Made by a program: the position numbers and the translations under genes. Source: Diprion similis (taxonomy: Eukaryota > Arthropoda > Insecta > Hymenoptera > Diprionidae). Taken from it: DNA of 64,000 nucleotides. How positions within the stretch are numbered: the first letter of the stretch is position 1; every line of letters begins with the position of its first letter. Below are positions 14,928-26,900 of the stretch, piece after piece. The stretch covers positions 2,976,001-3,040,000 of the forward strand of contig NC_060112.1 of assembly GCF_021155765.1 (NCBI RefSeq). Reading direction: 5' to 3'. The notes beneath the pieces were generated by a model. That model had not been told where the DNA came from, ran no database searches, and worked only from the letters and a program-made list of their open reading frames with translations.

Positions 14928-15581
14928 TTAGGGTGTCCCTTATTTGGGATGTTGACGAATTTTTGCCGCCCCACCCCCTAAATCAATTTCAAACAATTAC
15001 AAAACAATTGCTTAATTTTTTCAGATTCTTACCTCAACTCTAAGATAGACCGCTTTGTGGTCGATGTTTCTTATGGAAATAACATGGGAAAAACTTTTTT
15101 CTCAGTATATATTTTATTGTAAAAGTAATAATGTTAAAAAAAATTTGTAACCGTGAGGTTTTAGTCAGCATTAGCGCTACTGTCTGGGAAAAAATTCACA
15201 TAATCATCTCACGCAATCTCGACGAATTGCACACCCTTGAAATCTGACTTTTTTTTTTATTTAGAGGAAGTGCAATTCGTCTAGATTTGCTGGTATCGTG
15301 ATGTAAATTTTTTTACAGATAGTATCACGAATGCCCACTAAAACCTCGCAGTTACAGATTTAAAAAAAAATATTATTACTCTAGCAACAAAATATATGCC
15401 GAGGAAACAGGTTTTTCCCATATTATTTCCATAAGAAACTTCGATCACAAAGCGGACTATACCAGAGTTGAGGTAGAAATCTGAAAAAATTAGGCAAATG
15501 TTTTCAAATTATTTGAAGTTGATTTGGAGGGTGCAGGGGGGTGGCAAAAATTCGTCAATACCCTAAATAATGGACACTCTA
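14928..15581. mobile_element. Foldback MITE, about 650 bp
   Basis: The element starts TTAGGGTGTCC and ends GGACACTCTA, with outer arms around GACGAATTTTTGCC and GGCAAAAATTCGTC. The arms are inverted copies through most of the element: the left part around CTTTGTGGTCGATGTTTCTT pairs with the right part around AAGAAACTTCGATCACAAAG. It is non-coding. Its termini resemble those of the element at 12137. Confidence 0.85.
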
Positions 15582-17668
15582 GTATAGGTACTAGGCCTAA
15601 AGCTGCGCAGGCAATTCCGTATATTAATAATGAAATGACGGTGTTTATTTATTCATTTTATTTCTTTTCTTAAAAAGTTTTGTATCGACGTCTTTCCATA
15701 ATTAGAAGAAGGAATAAATAATTAAAAACAATGCATAGAACGCGATATGTTGAATATTAACCCAAAGTCTTCGAAGATTCGGAAAATTCGTGTATACATA
15801 TATATGTATATCCAGGCTTACAGCTAAAATAAAGGATTTTCTTTGTTTCTGAATATTTCTGATTTTACGGAAAGACGAGGAGGAGAGGACGTCTCATTAA
15901 TATTCTCAATGTTTGATAATCAACCGTCAATTCGGACCGATAGAAAAGCTTGTGATATCCTATTTGTCCAATTCTGGAAATATTTTTGTATGCAACATGA
16001 TGACAATAATTACAATTAAAGGGCGGTAACAATTTTATGCAATGTAGTTTATTTTCGTCTAAGTATTATAAATTTTTCGATGCCGCAGCTATAGGTGTAT
16101 TATATCATGTATATTACGTACGTACTATCATATATGATATATTATAATTTTAATACTAGGGCAAATCGTGTCTTATTCGAAGAGATTGATCAGCAGTGAT
16201 TTTCGGAATTTCTCCCCGTGGGTCATTTCGTAAAATTTATAAACGCACAATTTATGTGATGTGTATATGGCACCGTTTTAGGATTAAGTTATTTTCGTTT
16301 TTCGTGTTGTTTTTTTTTTTGTCTTTTTTTTGTTTAATTTTTTTGAATTTTTTTTTTTCATCTATTCATTTCAATTTCATCGTCGTTTTCGCTCAAGTTC
16401 GTTTTTTTTTTTTTTTTTTCTTTCTTTCCCTCAATTTCAAAGAAGAAAAACCAGAAGCGGATAAATGGATAAATTAATGTATATATTTATCTTTTATGTA
16501 TTATAATATAATAGATGAAATTTCTATATTTATATATCATGTTTCTTATGTAAAGTGCAAATATGGTGGAAAAATTAGAAAATTAAATAACTCCTAAAAA
16601 AGTGCCACTTCAATGCGTATAACGTTATATGTAATTAATATAATTATTATTATTATTATATTACATTACGTATGTATTCCTATTTGATTCCATTTTAATA
16701 ACTGTTTATAATAATTCTCAACTGATAGATTTTTCCTTTCGTTCTTTTTCTGACGTGATAATCTGTCCTACTTTCCGATCTAGAATAATGATAATATCGA
16801 TAAAAATAATCACAATAATAGGTAAAAGTGTAAACGAAAATTATTTAAACCAAATCTTCCGATTTCGTCGTGATAAGACTTTTTTCGCGTCTGTTACCAT
16901 TCTTTTCTTTTTTTACTCCATTGCATGCGTGTATATATGTATATACATATATATATATATACATATACATATAATAATAATTCTGTACAAATGTATATGT
17001 ATAACAAGATGATTTATACAGTTAACTTGTATAATAAAAATTCATTCTTTGATAACAAGGCGAATCAACGCGAATATTAATAATAATAATAAAAATAATT
17101 ATAATGATCATAATAAAACAACATTAATAACCGTACTGTCGTATAACAATATCGGATGAAATTTGCCAATTATAGTAACATGTATGTATATATTTCCATG
17201 GTAATCAATCCCGCTGATAATTAATTTCTTTTTCCCTATATATATGTATATATACCCTTCTGTTTTGTTTTTTTTCCCCCTCGAATTTTATAATTCTTGA
17301 TGAATGATTACATTACACGTTACAATATGTTGGTTAATCGTTCACGCGTGACTTGCAACTATTCGTCATCATCATCAGGTACACTGGACGATGTTCGTAT
17401 AATCATAATCATAATCGTCATCGTTATCATAATTAATTCTATACTGAATGGCGAATTTTTCGACGATCTCAAATCCATTGGACTATATAGATATATATAA
17501 AACAATGCTTGAAAAAAAAAAAAAAAAAATTCACCTTGGTTACAACAAACCGTGTGCAGTTTTAAAAATATTTTTTACCAATAAATCGATTAGTTGGCAA
17601 AAATTTTCCGATATTTTTATTTTTCCCCGCTTGTTCGCAATTCGTAATTCATTAATTATAATCACGTC
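15582..17668. other. Gene-free AT-rich DNA, probable sei 3' UTR
   Basis: This lies directly downstream of the sei stop codon on the minus strand. It consists of AT-rich and poly-T tracts, with no gene visible on either strand. No polyadenylation site could be chosen with confidence. Confidence 0.4.
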
Positions 17669-17987
17669 TTAACTCCCGTGATCCTGGTCCAACTCGTCGA
17701 GGGATTCGAGCCTCGCTATTGGTGCCTCGTTTATCGCAAATTCCCAGGACATGTCTTCACTGGTTTGCCGCGAGGATTCCGGCCGCTGAATAAGCGCGTG
17801 ACTCTCGACACCCGGCGTCGTCGACGATCTCTGACCGGAAACCGCCTCGCCTGATACTTCCTTCCGGCTCTCACTGCTTCTCGGCCTTTGCTGCTGCTGA
17901 TTTGGTCTCGACTGATCGCCACAGCTCCATGGATCCTCGGATCCCGCTCCAAGATCAGTTTCCGACCGTTTGTTGAACGAGCTGTAA
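17669..17987 (-). CDS. sei: sei terminal exon (C-terminal tail and TAA stop)
   Basis: The stop TAA is at 17669-17671 after LDQDHGS. The tail is polar and low in complexity, with a QQQQ run. The previous exon ends in phase 2, so only acceptors in the matching phase work. Two AG sites 6 nt apart fit: the exon begins at 17981 or 17987, both completing a Gly codon. A better-looking AG at 18047-18048 would give the wrong phase from the 19684 donor. The start is therefore uncertain by two codons or more. Confidence 0.7.
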
Positions 17988-20900
17988 CTACCGCGGGTTA
18001 AACACGCGAGGTAAGATTGCGACGTTTGGATTGATCGGCCCAAGATCTATAATAGTAGATATATAAAGCCGGTTCTGGATACAGATTCCTGCGTCGACAT
18101 TTTACCGACACTTAGCCAAGACACAAATCTTTTTCTACACAGTTTAACGGTGAGAGCTATCCCCACTCCGATTGATCTTATCGATCATCGGATCATTTAG
18201 TTATCTGACGTTATCGAATATAACGATAATTTCGTTGTTCTACCTTGCCTTTCTCGACATTCTGAAAAAGGGTTTGCGTCTTCGCTAAATGCCGGTAAAA
18301 TTTTAGTAAAGGAATCTGTATCCAAAGCCAGTCTTGTATATTCACGTACATTTTGATCGCTTCTATCACGAGATTGTCGAACATTGTGCTATATTTATTG
18401 AATCAGTGTTTTCCGAAGATCTATCAATTTGAAATTAAATCGAGAGATCTTTTTTTGTTGCGGTTTAGTGTGTAGTCCTTCACGTTTTTAATTTTTCTTT
18501 TATGCTAAAAGTGATTGAAAAATATTGTTCCGCAGGTACGAAATGAAAATTGGTTGCTTAGTTGTAACTAGAAAATCTATTATCTGTTACTATCTATTTT
18601 TATTATGGTTACTGTTGCTACATTTTCTTATAAGTGTTGCGAAAGCTTGATATTCACGGTCAAATAATCAGTTGAATAATAAAAGTGCTGTAAACCAAAC
18701 AAACTGATTTTGCCTTTCAATTACCAGAAAATATATACTAATGACAAGTATAATCGCAAAAAATAGTTACGGTTGTACCTTATTTCCTTGCGTATAATTG
18801 CAACAGTGTTCAAACAGTTGTTGCAACAAAATCTATTTTGCTGAAGTTTTCTAGTAACTATAGAAAATTAAATTTTTCTCGTTGTACGAAGATTTGAAAT
18901 ACCGGCATTATAAACAAAAGCTTGAAAATCGATGCTTCGTTTCGAATCGCTTTAAAATTGCTAAAAATGTAGAAGAATTCTATTTTTTATTACGTTAGCA
19001 TCGTTAAATGTTTCATTTCACAAAATTGTATCTATATTTGTTTCACAAATGTGAGAATATTAGATTAGAGACGAATCGAACCATCGCAGAATGAAATCGA
19101 ATGAATATGATCTGTTAGATCGTCAGCAATTTTGGACCGATCTGAAATAAGTATCGACTTCCAAGCTTCTGTTTATAAGCTCAGTATTTTTCATGTTTCT
19201 ATTCTTAAAGAGATCTTTGTCGCTTAATAGAGATCATAAAAAATTTACAATTACATAATGTAAGACTGTCTCGCGATAAAATCAATAAAAACGATCGATT
19301 TTTGGTCAAACAACCTCCAAAACAGGTATTTTCATATAAATGTAATTCACCTAAATACAAAATTGTCTACCATTACCAAACATATCCCAACAAATTGTGG
19401 TAGCAAAAATGTTGCTTTTCTTCATTCAAAGAAATACCATTTTTTCAAATTTACACGGATGGTGGAGGGGGGGGGGGCAGATGTAGTCGGAAGTATAATT
19501 CCAGTATTATTTGAATAAACAATTAATAAATTTCAGACACTATACACATATATCTGTTTTCCCCATCAATCTGCATCCGACCTTGCTGGATTAGTTTTTT
19601 TTTTACCTCGAAAGGTTGAATTGAATGGATTTCCTAGCGGTTTTTTGGGGCTTTCAACGTCGTAAAAGTAATTCGAAACTCACCCGGTCCTGAACTCGCC
19701 TCGCCTGAAGGCTGCTGGCTGGCTGTGCCAGGCAGACGGCTGATGATGGGCCTGTTGGACGGTGGCTGGGACTGCTAGGTCGACGGGTTGGCTTTGGGAC
19801 CTCGTCGGTCCTGGTCTACCGTTCAGGGCGGACTGCAGAGCCGAAGCCAACGCCGAGCTTTCCGACGTTACCGTCAAGCGCGACGTGCCCGATGACGCGA
19901 AGGTCGGCTCTCGGGTTGGCGGCCTGAAAAATGGGTCCGTTGTTTTGAAGTGACGCGCTTTTTTAGGCTTTTTTTTCTTTTTGTTTATTCTCAAGATATT
20001 TAAATTTCATAAATTTTTTTTTGCATGTTTTGCAGTCTAGCTTGTTACAAGAATTATTGTTACTCTATTATACCGGCTGTTTTATTTCCGTGAACGTGAT
20101 TCCTCAACTCCGTGGAATAGTTTGGTTTTATTTAACGAGAGAGAAAAATAAAAAGAGCGCACAACAATTGGGTGGCGCAAGAGCCGATGCGTATCGTACG
20201 CGGACCGACTCACTTCTGATCTACTCGACTGATAACAGCTCGCTTTTATTACCATCAAAACACTAGCGCCATCTGTCAGCTCGTAATGGTTTACCGAATC
20301 AATCTAGTGAGTGCTTGAGGCTTCTTGTCTCACTATCGCGCTCACATATACATATATTTTTCATTGTTTATTCTGCAAAAAATTATTCCACATAAAATTA
20401 TGAAGAAAGTACGAAATATGAAGTTTTTCTTTGAATCGGATGAAGCTTGTTTGTCTCTCATCCTGCACCTGGTCCTGCACGATCATCTCACATATTATGT
20501 TAGCTTATAACTCCAGAACTACCGAACCGATTTTAATTATTTTTTTTTCTCTCGATAATTTTGGAGATGCAACGATATTTGCAAGCTAAGTTCGGACGGG
20601 ATCACACTTATGCAAACTCTGTCAACAAGAGTTGGCAAGGTCTCGATGAGCTCCAAAAAAATTCCGTGACGGGCTGCTACTATGAAACTAAATTGGTTTC
20701 CAGGAATGAAGAATCACGTAAATATCTTTTCTCCGATCGTGCGATTATACGAAATATTAATTACTATATATGCGTACGATACGGAGCTTCTATTATGACA
20801 ATTGTCTATTTATTTAACGAATAAATTCTAAAAGCAATATTAGGTTTTAAACGGATAATATTATCCGTATTTAATTAATGATACACTAGATGGGTAAGAA

Positions 20901-23900
20901 GCACAAAAGCATACTACGATACCTACGTATAAATAAAATGGTAAAGGAAAGACACACGAAGAGAGGAAAACGGCATATTTGATCGATATTTGCATGGCGG
21001 TGATTGATGGCTAAATGACAATCGCGATGTGTGCGGATTTGTTCGCGAAGCAACGCGAGCTGTCATTTTTTGGCTTGACGATTGCATGACTGACGTGACC
21101 CGCAGAGAATTGTAAATTACGCGTTCATTGATAAATTATTTTTTTACATATATAATAAAAATAGGATAGAAACCATAAGCAAAGGAATGTAAATTCACTC
21201 GGGTATTTGGTATATTTAAAAAAGTAATTAATATTTATTTCGTCTTATATATAATACAAACGCATGAATTAACCTTGGCAAAAATTTGTCGCGTGATGAA
21301 GTAATTTCCGCCTCAATGTTTGAGTGTGAAAAATAAAAACTAAATAACATCGTTTTAGAGGCAAAAAATTGATAATTCAACTGTGTCATGGAAAGACGAG
21401 GAAGTAACACGAAAAACGAAATTAACGACAACCGAGAAGCGAGGAAAGCCACGAATTCTGCTCGCGGTGTGAGACACAGGTGAAAATTGGCGTAGTTAAT
21501 GGGGTATTCTGGTCTAGAAATTTGAAGAAATCGATTTTTTTTCTCCATATTTTCAAAGTTTAGATCCTTGAGAATAAGCCTCAGAGAGAAATTTTGGAAA
21601 TTCAAACTATTTTCAGAGTTACAGTTATTTTTGCGACGCGCTAACTAAACCGGTCCGGCTGGAACGAATCTTTAACCGCTTTTTTCTCGAAACCACTTTT
21701 TTCGATACGGTTGTCATGATATTTGCTGTTCTGATGGACTGATTTATTTGAAATTTGGTGGAAATGTTCTTTGTATATCCCTCTATGATTGGAAGCACAG
21801 ATTGAAAAAAAACAATTTGTTACTGTTTTGAAAATATTCGAAAAGGTCAAAAAACAGGGGCACCAAAAAATTTTTTTTTCAAATGGTCGGCATTTTGTGA
21901 AGGCTACAAGAGTCAAAAACATGTCGACCAGGACGCATCATTTTTTTGTAGCCTCCACTTTACCACCCTGTAACTTTTTGTATTTCTTGTTAAAAAAAAA
22001 TGGATGGTAAAAATGTTTTTTATTTCGTTTTTATCTTACTTAGAAAAATGCCTAAAATTTAACCCTCCGGACCAGAATACCCCCGTAACGAAATCGAAAC
22101 TAAAATAAACTTACGGTCAGGTTGGAAATATTTTTCTAGTCAGACGATTGTAGGGAATTAATTTTTGGCCAACATCAGCTGTTTTGTTCATAGAAATCGG
22201 GCAAATTGCACAGACTTTTTACGTAGGTACAAGAAAAAAAAACTTGATACGAATTAACTCACGTCCTCACCTGACCGTGCGTTCCTAACGAGCCAATAAC
22301 GTCTTGTCCTATTCTTTTCTACAATAATATTATGCAAGTCAGATCTCAGGAGAACAAGGATCGAAAGGCGGCTAATAATCCGCCGGCTTCGTCGGTCGAA
22401 AAACGAAACCACGAGGAGGGCAGTGAATGTGAAACGAATCGCGAAAATCGGCGCATGATGCGTCGGCGCGTAGAAGCAAATTCAATTGGCAAAAGTTCCG
22501 ACGTAGCGAATCGATCGTCGAAGCGGGTTTCCAGCCGAAATCGACGTCGCCGTGCCAATCGAAAATCGACGAAAAAAAACGGCCGAAGACGACGTCGCGA
22601 GGCGAAAGAGGTGAAATTTTTTTTTTTATTTATTTGATTATTTTGATGAGATTGCTTTTACTACAATTAAATAACGGTTCAAGAGAATAGTTCATGAAAT
22701 ATTTCAAACCAAGAACTGGCGTCTATATAGAGTGGACGATATAGTGAAAAACAATGAAATAGTAAGAAATGGCGACAAAGTCGTAAAAAAAGGTTCCAAA
22801 AAATTTAGAAAATGAATTTATTTTTTTCATAGTATCGACTCGCAGACGAACTATGGAAAAAATTCATGAAACTAATTTCAACATTGACTTGTTATCGTTA
22901 AAATTAATAGAAGAGATTTTTTTTTTTTTTTGTTTTTTTGACAATTTTGGCATCATCTTCAGGGGAGATGCAGTGGATTCTCTTGAAATTTTTATATCGA
23001 AAAACAGGGATCTAATATTTTTTTTCCAAAGATCCTAGGAATATCCGAAGCGTCGAAGGCGATCGCGAATCGAACTCCAAGACGACGAACCACGAGATCA
23101 TCCTGCGCCATTGTGCCCCATTTCAAATCGAGCAAGGCCTCGGTGCCGGCTGTTCCGAAACGCGTTTTTAAGGCCCTGCATATGCTTCGTCACGAGAAAT
23201 TCTTGCGAGCCGTTTCCCGCTACATTAAACCAGCGAATTCACTGTCGGGCAAGAATTAAAGTGTAACGGGTGTTACGTCGTATCGAGATATTGTGTAGTT
23301 CGATCGTTAAATTATTAGCAATCTTAATTATACTTGTGTAAAAAAAAAAAAAAAATTCATGTACTCGTTGTGATTACATAATTATTATGACATTTATCCT
23401 GTAAATTATATATATATATATTATAAATACATCTCTAGAATCTCTACAGTGATTTTGTACGGAAAACGGAGCGTTATGACGAGCAGGAATGGCGACGCGA
23501 AAATGTTTAGATACAATAAGTATGAGCAATATTATAATTATAAATAAAGTACAACTAATGAACGTCACCTTTTCAACTTGTCCAATTTATCCAAAACAAA
23601 AGACGCCGATATCAAATGCAACTGATCCAGAGATTTGGAAAGAAAGCTTATCCGGGACAGAAGAAAAACTGTGGGTCTTTTTTTTCTTCTTCTTATTATT
23701 CTTCGTCTTCGATTCAGAGATAAGATGAACAAAAAAAAATTGTAAAATCAAACATGCGATGACGATGATGATGATGATGATGACGATAGTGATGATTATA
23801 GAAATCGTGATCAAGGTTTATTAAATAACACGTAATGAATAGTAAAACCATAGAGCGTAATATGAGGTTGAAAATTGTAAAGTTAATGCAGCGATTTAAG

Positions 23901-26900
23901 GTTAGAAAAAATCTTTAATTGTCGACTGGAGGGATTCCGAAATTCTGTGTAAAAAAAAAAAAAAAAAAAAAACTAAAAACACAGATAACGCAAATTCATC
24001 AATTTGAGAATATACAGTTATTTTTTAGTTACAGAATAACGTTCCTAACTTCAACCTCGAGAATGATTTCTCTTCTGCAGAGTTTTCACAATCTGTCAAA
24101 AATGCGATGTATAATTTTCAATGTAAGACAATCTGACATCGAACCTCATTATCGACCCAAAAATTTGGACAATTTTGGTCAGTTTGACCACCGCCGTTAT
24201 TCCCAGTGTAGAAAAATAGATCCCTGATCAATGAATTCGAAATAGACGTTATTCTCTCCTACCTGAACAAACTGTGCGAGGTACTGGGCTGGATTTTCCC
24301 ATGTCCATTGCCGTAGCTGGTCGAAGTAGGAATGCTCGGAGGTTGCGGTTCGCTCGCCGATCTCTGGACGAGAGCCGGCGCTCTACCGGTCGATTTTATC
24401 GTCATCGCAGGCGCGGTTCCGGGCATCATTTCGATGCTCGAACTCTCCCGCGAGGAGTTGAGGGTTTGCTGGAGGAGGGCCAGGATCAGCCTCACGTCCC
24501 CAGCCATCGAGTGCTCTAAGGACGTAACTTGACGGGTGAGTTGATCTATCCTGGCGTTTATCTCGTCCAGTGGCCGGCCCGGACCACTTTGGAATTCACC
24601 TGCGGAGCATAGAGGCATTTAAGCGATTGGCTTTTTTCACTCCGGTGTTGCAGGTTTGCAGCTTTCTTTGATGTCATTGGGTGCAAAGAACTTGAGAGTG
24701 ATAACTGTTCGAGTGATGTCTCTTAACGAGGTGTGTTGGTATAGGTATGTTGCATTGTGAGATGGTTTTAATGTTCCGTGGCATTATTATGAAAACTTGT
24801 ATACTTGGTTGAGCAGAAAATGGCGATGATTTTGCGAGGGGTTCTACCACTAGTCAATCTACTAGTCGTGAATCTTGTCGTACGAAAGCGTTTGAAACTC
24901 GTGTTTCTGAGATCTTTGGTGCTTTTCTCGTCAGATATAAAGCAAGGTGTGCAGTGAACCAGCCCCCCCCCCCTTGCGAAATCTGGTCGTAAAATAAATC
25001 TAGTTAAGTAGCAGCAGAACTGTACCGTGCGAGTGTGGATGCTGGGGCGGTGATGGGGTCGTGTAGTGACTAGAAGTGGTTGATGCTGGATGGGCGGCGG
25101 TGTGACTGAGGCAGCTTTCGCCGGCAGCCGAGCTTCGTCTCGCGGGTCTAGTCAGGGGCGTAGTAACTGCGGAAGAGAGTGAACAATGAGCTACTGCAAG
25201 CTGCTTATCGTTAGCAAGTTAGCTTAGCGAGAGAAAGAGAAGAAGAAGAAGAAGAAGAAGGTCAGGAAGGGTCGGTATGGGACCAGGAATGAGGAGTCTT
25301 CGTCACCGTCGCGACGGTCGGGTGCTTTTCTCCCTTCTTGGTACGTCGATGGTCATCAATGCATGGAGATGAGGATGCGAGTGATTGGATATGTTTGACG
25401 ATGCACGGGCGGTGACGAGGTGATGATGGCAGCCCGTTAATGACGGTTGTATATCAATGCATGGACGTACCTTGCTTCGCGAGGTAGTCGTGGCTCGTCA
25501 GTGGCTGGAGATGTATCTTGTGCTGGCGAAGGTCCGGTATGCTGCGCTTGAGATGGGTTAGCATGCCTGAACAACCAGGTTACAAGGTGTTAACAAACCG
25601 GGAGATGATAAAACCGAAACTCAAGTCATTCAGTATTAACAGCGCGTGGGAAAGTGTGTGCAATTTGTTAAGATGTGAGCAATTGTTGAGTTTAATTACC
25701 TTAACAGATGAAATAGGCTTAAAAAATTATAAAGCAAGTGTGAAAGCGACTTGAGAACACACGATTTATTCGTGTTGCGCTGTGGCATGCATAGAACGAC
25801 AAAAAGTCTGTCAATAAGCATGGTAAAAAGTAATAAGAAAGATGAAGAGAATCCATATAAATCACATTTTCCAAATGCAATCCATCGTCTGTTGAGTTTT
25901 CAATTAATGTCAGAATATTACTTTAACAATATACATTTTCCTTGTAATAAGAAAAGGCGCCTTTTCTCTTGTTATTTTTTCAATACCCTTATTCCTAAAT
26001 AGAAACGCCAAATACTGTAAGGAACTGTATTCTCTCAATCATACCCTCTTCGACAAAGAACGTCAGTTTGGTGTCCCTCTGATTTCGTTGAGACTCATGT
26101 ATGTCGTAGAACATTGAAAACTAAAAGACACGTTTTTTTTATCTGCGGAAAAACTGTTTAGAGGGGTGAAACCGGCCCCCAAAGATGGGCACTCAACGGG
26201 GTGATTTCTTGACGCGCTTCATGTATTTGAATGAAACCATCACTGGAATAAAACTTCAGCTTTAGTCTCATTCAACTCCATGAAGCGCGTCAAGAAATCA
26301 CCCCGTTGAGTGCCCATCTTTGGGGGCCGTTTTCACCCCTCTAAACAGTTTTTCCGCAGAAAAAAACACGAGTCTTTTAATTTTCAATGTTCTACGACAT
26401 ACATGAGTCTCAACGAATTCAGAGGGGGGCACCAAACTAATGTTCCTTCTAAGTCGCAACAGCAATCGATCGCTTTTGTCTGGTGTGACGTTATATCTTT
26501 TCACATCTTTGTCACGACGACATTGCAGACGATGATTTGTGTACGCGTGTAAGTTTCGTATCATTTAAGAGTGCAGCAGTGCTGTTACGGCGTAATACGT
26601 ACCTCTTCGTTATCATATCGTGAATTTGCGTCATGCGTGCAGCGAAATTTTTTCGGAGACTATAATCAGGCGAGTATAACAATTGTTTGGAAAGGAGGAA
26701 GCGGGTGACAGAGACGGTGCATGGATTCACTTATAATCCTTCTCTCATAGATCGACATTCATATCATTGTCCACAGTCCCGAGATATCGAGATGAAGCAT
26801 CAGCAGTAGTAGAGTGCTTTTAATCAGGCTGACAATAATCATCAGGATTGCAGTGTAACTGTTGTATAGCATCGTGCAAATACCATACCAGACCATTCAT

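Noticed and set aside
20021..20824. Two plus-strand frames in a sei intron
   Set aside because: Flanking sequence looks like old repeat debris; no domain, splice partners or codon bias.
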